A stretch of 64,000 nt of DNA, from positions 6,200,001 through 6,264,000 of the forward strand of contig NC_091976.1 of the NCBI RefSeq assembly GCF_036711975.1, given 5' to 3'. This document shows, one piece after another, positions 46,425 through 58,100 of the stretch. The DNA comes from Onthophagus taurus (lineage: Eukaryota > Arthropoda > Insecta > Coleoptera > Scarabaeidae). Position 1 is the stretch's first letter. The number at the start of each line of letters is the position of its first letter. A program made the position numbers and the translations under genes. The notes beneath the pieces were generated by a model that was given only the letters and a program-made list of their open reading frames with translations, was not told the origin of the DNA and did not search any database.

Positions 46425-46954
46425 AAACAGCTATACCGAGACAGGAAATAAAGGTGCACCAGAACGGGAACCTTTTTCCGAAATTGAAAAAAAACTATTA
46501 TATCTGACATATTATAACTGAAATAGGAATAAATAATAATGAAAATATCGCAGTTGCTGTGGATCAAGAAAAAAATAAAGAGCAGCAAAAACTTTCAAAC
46601 TCTTCAAAGAAAAAAAAAACTGATTCTTGAAGAACTACCCTTGAAGAAATAAATTAAAATCTTTAAAAATTAGTAGAGTTAAAAGAACAAGAGCTGCAGC
46701 TCATGAGGCTAAAGATGGAGCTAAAATATAATATAAACATAGAAGATGAAGACTAATTCTTGGTGTAATTTAATGTTAGTTTTTTGTGATATCAGTTATT
46801 TTTGAATGAATATTTTTATTTTAGTTTTTTTTGTGATATGGTTTTTTCTTAATGAATAGTTTTGTTTTATTTCTTTTTGATATCGTTCTTTTGAATAAAT
46901 ATTTTTGTTTTAGTTTTTTTAAATAAAAAATGTTCAAAGCTATTCCAACTAAAT

Positions 46955-48058
46955 TTATTGAAAATAATTCCTAATCACATTATTTCTAATATTTACACCA
47001 ACTTGATGTAGTTCATTATGCTCGTCATTATGTTGTACTTCATCTTCATTTTCATCAGGTGCTTCATTAGCAACATCTACATTTGCAATTTTAAGAATGT
47101 TATATAAAGTTGCACAAGCTATAGTTATTTTTGCTGCACTACTTGGGCTATAGTGTAACGTTCTGTCCTTTAAAAGGCACCTAAACGTTGCCTTCCAAAC
47201 TCCGATGCATCTCTCAACGCAATTTCTTGTCGAACATAAAGTTCTATTGTACTGTCCTTCAGGTGTACCTTCTACTGCATTCAACACAGGTATCAGTAAG
47301 AAGGGCTGTAATGGATAGCCTGAGTCCCCCAGCAACCAAGAACTCCTTTCTCCATTTCTGTAACGACTTGTTAGTTCCCTATAAATATTGTTCATCATTC
47401 ATATTGCTGAATCGTGGACACTTCCCGGATATTTAGGACAAAGTGCCAATATTTTCAAATCTGAATCGCAAATTATTTGACAATTAATACTATAGTAATT
47501 TTTACGATTCAAGAAAACTGCACGTGGTGGAAATCTACCAAATACTGGAGGTACAATTGCGATGTGAGTTCCATCTATAACTCCTATTACCCCAGGAAAA
47601 TTAAATTTTTGTGAAAACCCATTCTTTATTACAGTAATTTCCTCTAAAGTTGTTGGAAATTTAAGATATCTTCCCGAAAAATGGTGTAATATTACGTCAG
47701 TGATATTTTTTATGCATTTGCTGACAGATGACTGAGACATTGAGGAACGGTTATCTGTTCCTGCAGATTTTTGATAGCTTCCTTGAGCATAAAAATGTAA
47801 TGCTACAATAAATCGTAATGTTGGCGGTGTTCTTCTAATTCTTGTACCGGTTTCAAGAAAAGGACTCAGCTCAAGAAAAAATTCATGGGCCAAATTTACT
47901 GGAAATCTATTTCGAAAGATATCATCTGGCGTTTCAAATGGGTTGGTCACATCTCTCAATCGTCGCATATACAATTTATTTTCATTCCTAATATACATTA
48001 AAATTATGATATAATTAAATGTATAGGTAGTCTCACGTTTTTTACCTTCTTTCTGCAT
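46955..48058 (-). pseudogene. HARBI1-type transposase, single nonsense codon
   Basis: Two frames in the same phase (48058-47399 and 47398-46955) are separated only by a TGA, where the family usually has Trp (HDSAI-stop-MMNN). DDE motifs: GVIGVIDGTHIAI (first Asp), LLGDSGYPLQPFLL (second Asp), NCVERCIGVWKATFR (Glu). The N-terminal half has the usual helix-turn-helix segment (SMSQSSVSKCIKNITD). Without the stop it would give about 366 residues, the normal HARBI1 size. The element is therefore recently inactivated. Confidence 0.9.
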
Positions 48059-48277
48059 CCATCACCTCACAATATATCTTTGATCCGGAATAAAATAACT
48101 TGATTATTTCTGCTAATCACATAAACTACATACAAACGACTGCTATCTCGGTATCGTTACCTAACGACCAAACCTAACCTCAAAGTCTTTAGGCAACGAT
48201 GTGGTTAGAAGTTACAAAATACGAATTGTCGTTCATAAACGACAAACGACGTCGTTGAGAGTTACAAAATAGGCCTG

Positions 48278-48755
48278 TTAAACGAAAGATCACTGAGGTG
48301 TCTCAAAAAATATTTCAAAAAAAGACTGTTTGGCAGAACAAGATTCTAATAAAGAAAAATTGTATTTTTAAGTATTTATTTGATTTCATATGATACAATG
48401 TTTATTCCGATTAAGTGTGGAAAACAATTTCAGTTAAGTGGTATTTTCCAAAATGCAGGAATAGGAAATCCCTAGCATATTTGTAAAGAATTTCGATAAA
48501 ATAGGTTATTATTATTTTTTTACATCCTAACTTTTTTAAATTCCATTGCAGGTATCAACGAAAAACAATCAATAACTAGAATACCTATTTAAACGAGATT
48601 TCTTGGTAAATAAATAACCAATTGTTGGTAAAATAACCAATAGTTTTAAATTTTATTTTAGGGTAGATATGACAATTCACACAAACAATAATATGCATAT
48701 TTACTTAAAAAAATAGATACACAAAAAAAAATTATTCATCTTCTTCGTAATCTTC
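48278..48755. other. Spacer between Harbinger and the Transib relic
   Basis: AT-rich; no gene seen. It may include the 3' end of the Transib-like element, but no terminal repeat was found. Confidence 0.35.
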
Positions 48756-49852
48756 TTATTCGTCAATTAATTCTTCAGGAAGTAACATTTCAATTGCTTC
48801 TTTTTGCAGAGGTTTAGAAAGTCTTTTTCCCTTTGGTCTTATCGAAGAGAACAGCGGATCTGACGTCAAAAGTAATCTATTTAAAAGGTCTTCGTTACAT
48901 TTTTTCTTGAACATTTCCGCGCAAATCTCTCCCTGTAATTGTGAAAATGTTAGTTTCTGCATTCCGCTGCCTCTTCTGACAATTGTCCTATGGGCAACAA
49001 AGCATTTTGAATAATGTCAGGTCTATGAAATAAAATTTTATGAACGGTTGGGGACATCGGATACCATGGAAATAAATTTATATATGTTTCGGCAGTTTAC
49101 AAGATGGAAGTGGAAAAATGTTAATCTTTTTCCACAGGATATGGTTTTTAAAATTACCTTGAAGCAAAATTTTAAGTTTTCATTAACTCCGGTAATTTTA
49201 GCAGCAAGTTTAGGATTGTTAAACAATCTTCTGCTTGTCTTCCCATCATTGGTATTACCAAAACCGGACTTAGGAATGTCGACCAATAATCCCATTTTGG
49301 TTTTAAATAAATTCCTTATTTCATTTTTTCTATTGGCTACAATATCGGCTTCTTCTTTAGACCCTCTCGTTTGCCACATTCCTATAGGAATTTTATATGA
49401 CATATGTAAAATATGTTCAAACAGACGAATTCTCGCATGGAGAATAGATAATCCGAACTCCAAGGTTTCTTTCTTTTTACAGGGGTTTTCTGCGTAATTT
49501 TATTGAAATATTTTGTGGTAGCACCACAAATATAACACCTCATGGTAGATGAAGTATGTGTGACGGAGTTACACACTTTACCATCGACCATTGAAAAAAT
49601 TAAAGTATGTTCAACTATGGCTCCCTGGATTGCAACATTAGTCGGGTTTAGATTCTTAATTTGGTTGTTACCATAGTCTACTTCTTCATTTGTGACGTCT
49701 ACAGTTTCGTGTAGAAATTGTATTCTTATCGGTCTATACAGCCGAGCTGAAGAGGGTGTCGGATTTACCCAAATAGTTTTTTTACCAACAGTTTTAACGG
49801 GACCATAGAACTTTGAAAGATGTTTGCGTCAGATGAAGTGGTATTCTCAACT
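48756..49852 (-). pseudogene. Transib (RAG1-related) transposase, C-terminal part
   Basis: Minus strand from 49852: NIFQSSMVPLKLLVKKTIWV, NPTPSSARLYRPIRIQF, then TMVDGKVCN-like FSMVDGKVCNSVTHTSSTMR with CYICG (zinc ligands). ORF 49463-49038 has GLSILHARIRLFEHILHMSY, WQTRGSKEEADIVANRKNEI and GFGNTNDGKTSRRLF. A shifted frame then gives PMSPTVHKILFHRP and LLPIGQLSEEAAEC (catalytic Glu region), a TAA in place of Lys after RN, and an end at 48756. This matches the RAG1-core-like order of Transib transposases. Frameshifts and stops disable it. Its N-terminal part lies beyond the BEL element, at 62857-63440. Confidence 0.8.
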
Positions 49853-49857
49853 TTTTG

Positions 49858-50047
49858 TGTTTGTTAAAATGATTTACTGGTTTTTTCAAGAATGCAACTA
49901 TTAATATTTAACACCTTTATTACGAAACCATACGAAACCGACATGATTCTTACACTTTCTTAATCTAACGGTTCTAACCTCTTCTTATTAGGTTTTTTAC
50001 GCGTAGGCAAGGTAGAACCCTAAACAAAACTGCATATTTCTATAACA
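49858..50047 (-). repeat. 3' LTR of BEL/Pao element 2
   Basis: It is 190 bp; on the minus strand it starts TGTTATAG, just after a purine tract (aaggtggccggaa), and ends AACAAACA. It differs from the 5' LTR by about six substitutions, a 10-bp gap (gtacaacaac) and one homopolymer base. Confidence 0.92.
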
Positions 50048-50093
50048 TTCCGGCCACCTTAAAACCTAGTTTTAATGTAAAGTCGTTTAAAGT

Positions 50094-53000
50094 TTAGTTT
50101 GTGTCATTTTGAACTGGCAATGAGCACACCTTTTTCACTGGTCTTTTAAAAATGCCCTTATTACACTTCACTGTCACTACACGCACGATGCCATCGTTAC
50201 CCGGATGTACTTGGATGATACGTCCAGTTATCCAAAGAAAGGGAGGTGTGTTATCTTCTGCGAGTAGAACCAGCTCTCCAGGTCGAAGATTGTCAGTAGG
50301 TTGCTGTCATTTACTTCTTTCCTGTAGGTGATGAAGATATTCACGCTTCCATCGTTGCTAGAAGTATTGTTTTAGCTGTTGAATATGCTCCAAGCCAGAT
50401 AAACGGTTGGTTGCAGTATTTAGGTAACTAGGTGACGGTGTGTCGAATAAACTTGATCCAATTAGGAAATGTGAAGGAGTTAAAGGATTCAAGTCGTTTG
50501 GATCATTGGATAGAGGATATAATGGTCAATAATTCAAGATAGCCTCAATTTCGCATAACAATGTGTAACATTCATTATAGGTTAAAGGAATATCTTTTGT
50601 GATTTTTAAAAAATGTCGTTTCATTGATTTTATTGACGCCTCCCAAAGACCCCCAAAATGTGGTGCTCTCGGTGGAATGAAACTCCAAGTTATTTTTTGT
50701 TTTGCTAGAAAGTTATGGATATCACAATCATTCCCTCGAAGAAATTCGTAAACCTCTGCAAGGAATTCTTGCACCGACAAAATTAGTGCCGTTATCAGAA
50801 AATATTTTTGTGCATAAACCTCGTCGTGCGATAAATCTACGTAATGCTGCCAAAAATTCCTCTGTTGTTAGATCAGGAACCAATTCTAAATGTATGGCCT
50901 TGGTTGACAAACATACAAATAACGCGATATATGCCTTGTTACTAATAATTTTACCTCTTCGACGTTTGCATTCTCTGACTTGTATTGGTCCTGCATAGTC
51001 AATGCCAGTGATAGTAAATGGTCTCTCTGAGGCTAATAATCGATCGATAGGTAAATTACCCATAAGGAGTTCAGCTTGTTTTGGTTTAAATTTAAAACAA
51101 ATTAAACATTTTTTGACAACACTTTTTGCCTCCTTTCTAGCTGAGATAGGCCAATATTGCATTCTCACAGTAAATATTAGTTGTTCAGTACCACAATGTA
51201 AAAGTTTTTCATGTGTTTCTCTCATAATCAAATGTGTAATATAATGATCATTAGGAAGAAGATAAGGATGTTTGTGTTCTATCTCAATAAGCGCATTACA
51301 CAATTTCCCACCCACTCTAATCAAACCTTTTTCATCCAGGAAAGGATTTAATTTCTTCAATTGACTGTTTTTCTTAACAAATCCTTTTTTCTTTAAATCA
51401 TTCAATCTTGCACGAAACATGATTGTTGTACCATTTTAATTATTGTTAATTCTGCTTCCTTTAGTTCAGCAACTGTTAAATCTCCACTTATTCTTTCACT
51501 CAACTGATTTTTCCATCTAAGACAATAACCTATGACCCTTTTTAATTTATCAAATCTTGAATATCTCGTTAATATAGACAACGTTTGAAGTACGGGAAGT
51601 ACTACTTTTCGTACCTTATGTTCTTCTGTTGTTTCATATTTTTCTGCTTGTTTAGACCAATGTCCAGTTCGTATCCATTTTGGACCAAACCACCACAAAT
51701 CATGATTTAGTAATTCTTCTGCAGTAATTCCACGCGATACAACATCAGCTGGATTATCAAATCCGTCAACATGTTGCCAAATGTAGTTGGAAGTTAATGT
51801 CTGTGCCTTTATCGGTGCCGCTCTTGATTTTCCACAAATCAAATTGGAAATGTAGTTACCCTGATCATCTTTTGACACTGCATATAAACATGCGCCATAC
51901 GCCTTTTCACTTGCGTCACAAAAGCCATAAATATCAAACATACTCTGTGAAGGGTTTATATATCTGGGTATATGCAATTCATTAATGTAGCACAATGAAT
52001 TTATAAAATTTGTCCATATATCTTGAAGTTCTTCTGAAATGTTAGTATCCCAATCAATGTTTAACTGCCATAATTGTTGCATGAATATTATTGCTCTTAC
52101 AATTATTGGAGACAGAAGTCCCAACGGATCGTATATGGTTGCAATTCTTGATAAAATATGTCTCTTTGTCATTTTGTTGTTTTTTGAAACATTTTGCCTT
52201 GATGGTATATGTAATGTTATCTGATTTAGAATTCCACAATAAACCCAATGTTTTAATCGGACCTTCTTCTTTTATAACTAATAAGTTTTCATTAATAGTT
52301 TCCCTTTCCAGATGCGCCAATATATCTAAATGATTAGCACGCCATTTCCGTAACTTAAAACCTCCTGATGAAAGCAAGTCATTCAAGTTCTGCTGCAATG
52401 TTATAGCTTCCTGTATAGTATTAGTTCCAGTTAACAAATCATCCATGTAGAAGTCATTTAATAGAACAGATTTAGCCTTTGTAAGCTTATGTCCATCGTC
52501 TTGCGCTAGTTGTTTTAATGTTCTTAACGCTAAATAAGGAGCGCATGTCGTTCCATATGTAACAGTATTAAGTTCATAATATTTCAATGGTTCAGTTTCC
52601 GTTTCTCGCCAACATATCTTTTGGTATTTTCTATCTTCTTTATGAACTAATATTTAACGATACATCATACCTAGGTCTGCAGTTAAAACATATGGATAGG
52701 TTCTAAAACGTATAATAATGTCAAGTAACTCATTCTGTATATTTGGACCCATTAACAAGTTATCATTTATAGATAAGCCATTACTACTCTTAAAAGACCC
52801 ATCGAAAACAACTCTTAATTTAGTTGTCATACTGTCTTGTTTTAATACTGGATGATGAGGTAGATAGAAACCATTATCAGTCATCTCATCTTTGTTTACT
52901 TCTGTCATATGATTCAAATTCTCATATTCTTGCATGAACTGTGTATAATGTTTTTTCATGTTTTCGTTCTTATTTAATTTATTTTCCATGTTGTAAAATC

Positions 53001-53578
53001 TTTGTTCAGCTCCTTGTTTTAAATTTCCTAGCGAAATTATTTCTCTCTTTGGTAAAGACACAATCAATCTTCCGTTCTCGCTTCTCTTACAATCTCTTGA
53101 AAAAAGCTCTTCACAACGTTTGTCTTCGCCGCTTAAGTTTTCTTCTCTTTCTAGTTGCTCCACCATTACCCAAAATCTTTCCAATTGTGTATCAATAGAA
53201 GTACAACTGATTAATCTATTATTTGCTTTTAAATTTAATCCGCCTGTTATAATAAAACCCAATTTTGTTCTTTGTAACACCATATGATCTATGGTTTGTC
53301 TTTTTAATAATAATATTTTCCAGACCTCAACTGTTTCCAGTAATATATCTATTTGATTTCTTTGATGAAAATAAGGATCTGCCATTTCTATGTTCTTTGG
53401 CACCTTGATTAAATCCTTTCTGAATGAAACCAAAGGCAAAGGATCTGTTATGTTTTCTAATATCAGGCAATTGATATTTGATGTATAATCATTAAATCGT
53501 GATCGATATATTAAATCAGTCTTAAATTTGATTGTCCTACTCCACCAACGGAATAATTTATGTTAGTCCTTGACAATT
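50094..53578 (-). pseudogene. BEL/Pao pol of element 2
   Basis: Fragments in order: end of protease (INYSVGGVGQSN, then NCLILENITDPLPLVSF) near 53570-53430; N-terminal RT with YLPHHPVLKQDSMTTKLRVV and DGSFKSSNGLSINDNL in 53439-52654; an in-frame TAA after MMYR; RT core with YMDDLLTG in 52587-52054; RNase H start GFCDASEKAYGACLYAV, with an internal deletion before NPADVVSRG, in 52172-51402; integrase H2C2 and core (ITGIDYAGP, FSDNGTNFVG) in 51420-50728; APHFGGLWEASIKS in 50780-50526; and a DUF5641-like end with a TAG near 50370. At least five frameshifts or stops are present. Confidence 0.88.
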
Positions 53579-55118
53579 TTATAATATAATAACTTTATCT
53601 GTTATTTCCAGTATTTGACAACGATTACCAATGAATTGTATAAGTTCTATTGACATTTAGTTTTTGAATCCAATTTATCTGTTAAAATATGGTGTGATGT
53701 TTTACTTGTGTGTTTTTACACAAGTTATTAAACTATAAATTTGGGTTTCTTTAATTTTGAGAGACTCTTATTAAGCTCAGGGTTTCGGGCAAGTTCAGGT
53801 TCAAAAAGAAAACTAATCAGGTTCGACAAAAATTCATTTAATTAAACACAAAATCAAATTAACTCGTTATATGAGTAACAAAAAAAAAATGTTTTCCTAA
53901 ATTTACTTTAATAACAATGCTTATTTGCGAGAGATAACTTTTAAATAAAATAGATAACTGCGGTTATCGACTGAAATATCGATATTAGAGAGAACCCGTT
54001 TATTATTTGAGAGAGAGAGTAGGATAAAACTCGTTAGAACTGTTCTTTGAAAATAACAAATGGCCGACGTCTTAAGTTGTCATCAAACTCGTTGAAGAAA
54101 AATAGAATTAAATAAATGAATGTTATTCAAGAAAACTAATAATTCTTTACCCACAAGTAAGTATTGATCAAAATTATAGGAAACTCTTGTGAGTTGTTCT
54201 TTGAGTTGGATTCTTTGATTTTTCTTTTTGTAGGTTATGTTAAATAAGAAAATAAAATTATCATCCCACTCACTACGAAAAAGAAAGGATTGGAGTTCAA
54301 TGTGGTATCTGGATTATGGATTGTCTCTTGTGTTCGGGGCACTAACTAATTTTCTGGATTGTCTACAGGATTCTTCTTACGGGAAATTGAACTGCTTGTT
54401 CTTCGGAAATAGGGTCTTGGATGATCTCGAAGAAGTATCAGTAGTTCTCGGAATAGGTTGTAGGATGATTCTCTTTTTATTTTAATATCGTAAGTTGATT
54501 TGACTTTAAAAAATTATCTTAAATCTTTGAGGTTATCTCTTGAGATTCAAAATTTCTTCTATCTGACGACGTGGATTCGACGCTGGTCAGACGACGACTC
54601 TTCTGCATAGATTAAATAATTGTATATACTTATATAGATGGCGTGTTCTCCACCTTTAGATTTAACGCTGTTTTTAGTTGTGACCCGCGATACCAATGGC
54701 GCTAGTGAACATGCGCGGGAATTTTTAAAAATCTTTCAAATTTGATTTCCTTGATTTTTAAAAACTGCACGATAAAATTAAACAGAAACAATTTTCGCTT
54801 ATAGCGAATTTGCTTCTGCAAAATTTCAACATACACAGTTATCAAAAAACAATTATATAGTGTAACAGGTATTATAATGTTAATAATAAAACAAAATTTG
54901 ATAAAATAAATTACATACAAGTAAAACAACAAAATAAAAAAACATATAAAATGAAGTAAAAAAAGTATGTAATAAAAAACTACAATTAAATTACAAAATT
55001 ATTTTATAAATTAATTTAATTTATAATTATACAAAATAAAACTATCACTAATAATAAGTTAAAAAACATCAACCTTAATTGTTCTTTTAGTTACTCACTT
55101 CATTAATCAATCTTAACA
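53579..55118. other. Inserted non-coding DNA inside BEL element 2, left block
   Basis: No gene is supported. Near 54672-54700 'agttgtgacccgcgatacc' followed by tggcgct has an inverted, near-identical partner near 61070-61100. TTAA at 55119 marks the start of the Kolobok-like element. Confidence 0.5.
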
Positions 55119-55122
55119 TTAA

Positions 55123-58100
55123 GGGGCTTCGATCACGGTCTTAAAGTTTCTGAGGGGCATCGCCGTGTGAGGGGAGGAAGCTCGAAGGACGGTCGAGTAG
55201 GCTGTATCTAAAACTACGTGTCGATTGCATTCTATATTTCTATTGGCTAACGCGATATGGAGATATAACGTCATTAGTGTTTGGAAGGGACTTAAAATGT
55301 TATTAAAAAGTATTTTTATTCCCGCAAGTAAAATTTACTTAAAAGCATACCATTTGTTTCTATATCAATTAGAGTTTTAAATATAAATAAACAAAACAAA
55401 TTAAAAGCTAATACATATATTTAATTTCAGCAAAAAAAAGAGTGAGTTTCGCTTTACCATTTCTTTTAAATAACAAAATGATAATAATCGGGAGATATAG
55501 ATAGTATAATAGCTAGTAATAATGTATTAATAACATTACATTAATAATTTTATTTGAACTTAATTTATGTATATAAACGTCACTTGATTTAAAACAATAT
55601 TTTCGTATTGGAACTGTTTGATAGAGAGTCGGTTTGCTGAATAAGTGTGAACCAGAAAACCGAACAGTGAAATACAAATGATATGTTTTGAAAAGATAAT
55701 AAATATCTTAATAAATATCGAAGTAGAAAAGAAACAATGTATTGTAATATAAGTATGTACAATTTTATTGTATTCACATTGGGTCTAGGAACAAAATTTT
55801 TGATAATTTTATTTGTCTACTTAATAAGTAGTCCACTTTTTGATCTAGGACTCAAATATATCATGTGTTCATGGAGTTAGCGCAGCAATAATTGCAGGTT
55901 TATCAATAAAAAGTCTGAAAAAGAGAACATAGGCTACAGAGTGGCTTCTAAATTTTGAAAAATATACATCATATATTTCTATAAATAAAAGATACGACCT
56001 TTCTTTCAACTATCTTATTTATACATATTTGTATAAATAAGATTTTATATTAAATAGGACTTTTATTCTACTTCTTGTTAATTAATTACGACAAATTATT
56101 CTTTCTTCACTTTTAAAGTAAATCTCCTCGATCGGGATTCCGAATTGTATTATGAGGTGGAGGCATGGAAAACCTAGGATCCACTAATTCAGGTAATACA
56201 CATTTGAAATAAAAAGTTTTTAAATTTTTTTGCATGTTTTCCCAAAATGTTGATTGTTTTTGGATCTACAAAACGCAAATTGATCATTTACAGATAACAT
56301 TTTCGTAATATAACACTAAGTACCTTTTGAAAGGCGAAATTTTTCTTCGTCCATATTATGAAGTAGCATACGTCCGTATAATTATGATTTTCCTTTAGAA
56401 TTATTTCACCTCTTTCAGTGAGAGAGGCATAATCGATTTTCTAAGGTATACAAAATATGGCCTTATTAAATTACATTTTAATGTTTTATAAGTTGCTACT
56501 ATTACTTTTTGTTCTATAGCCTCCTCCACTGTCATATCCCTTGCAGAATAAGGACACTTTATTTCAATTATGGCATCGTTGCCCACAAGACCGTCAGGAC
56601 TAGCAGCCAAAAAATACTCTTCGTCCTTACCTAAACAAAATATTACATATAACTATATTATTGTAAGTTGTCAGAACGTTACCTATAAACAAACCACAAT
56701 CTTCAACAACCAATCCAGTTGTACTGCAAAACTCCGCTTTTGCGATGGCCTCACTTTCTCTTCCATAATGAATTGGTTTTGATTCAATGGTTGTGCTGTA
56801 CAAAAGAGCTTTTACGGTGTTTACACATGATGTACTCCGGCGCATTTTAACAATTTTTCCGAAATTTGGCGCTGTCAACCGTTTACGACGTTCCTCTAGC
56901 CACAAGGGATTTGAACTTTGCCCTCTGGTGGATATTTCCACCACAGAAATTTCGTCGGCAGTTTTTTTTAAACAATTTATAAATTTTATACATTCATCAG
57001 AAAATTTTTCTTCTGGCATATCTGTAATTGTAGGATTCGTAGGTTCTTCTTCCCCATAATCTTCGTCTGCAAAGGCAGGAGGCAGGCGCTTTTTCTTCCG
57101 CGGTGTATCACGATGTTTGTTTAATATTTTCTTCCTCTCCGAAATATATTTTTTGGTAACAGTGGAAGTTGTTTTATTGAAGGCATTGTGTAAGAGCTCG
57201 TAATAATTTCCGGTACTACTGTATGATATGCCAGCAGCTTCACACCTCATTTCATACGAATTTCTCAAACCAAAATTAATTCTTTTGCCACCAATAAATT
57301 TACATACAACTGAATTGTATGATTCGGCAGAATTATTCGTCATGTTGAGGGTGAGGCTGTAGGCAAAATGTTCTAATCTATATAAACATGACTTTTTTTT
57401 GACCAAGAGAAATTTTTTTCTCTTGGTTTTGGACCTGTGCAATAATATGCCTCACATTTTTCGTGGTCACCAAAAATGTGATGTGGACTATTTAATATGT
57501 CCTTTTTTAATAATGTTACTTTTTCTGTCAAGTCCACACTAGAATCCAATGCTCGATGTCTCATTGCTTTTATAATTGCAATTCGTAACTGCAGAATATT
57601 CGCTTTCAAAGATTGACGAATTGCAATTGGTACTGGCTTATTGGTACTATTGCTTCGTGGCCTTTTACTTATTTCACGAATTTTATTGCAATAATTTCTG
57701 AGCAAATGGTTTCTGCATTCAATTTTATGAACTGTCCGGTTTCCATATGACCTGGCTTTCACCAATTTTTGTCACCATCACCCACCAAACGGTTAAACCT
57801 TACGCCATGCATCTCCACACTTTTTTTAAAACCTTCCACAATAATATCGGCTTCCATACTTGTTGACGTACCGATCCAGTTTTTAAAACATGTATGTTGC
57901 CCCACATTTTGCCTCCTACTCTCCGCCCTTGCACATACCGAACAGTACTTATTTCGGATTCCTAAATATAACAGTTTCCCTGTTGAGGCACCGATAATGC
58001 AACCCTGTTCAATTAATTAAATTACGTTTACTTTGTAAGCGATACATATCGACGTGAATCCAAATAAGATAGAAAAATTGAAATCTAAATTTTCCCTACC

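Larger units (their letters stand above)
42757..48277 (-). mobile_element. PIF/Harbinger element, complete ends
   Basis: TTA at 42754-42756 and 48278-48280 flank ends CAGGTTTATTTTGTAATTGT and, inverted, CAGGCCTATTTTGTAACTCT. Inside are a HARBI1-type transposase on the minus strand and a Myb/SANT-like ORF on the plus strand, the two genes expected of this superfamily. A separate DNA transposon (43001-46053) lies inside, between the left end and the Myb-like gene. CG-rich repeats (ACGACGTCGTT, TTAACGAC) lie subterminally. Confidence 0.9.
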
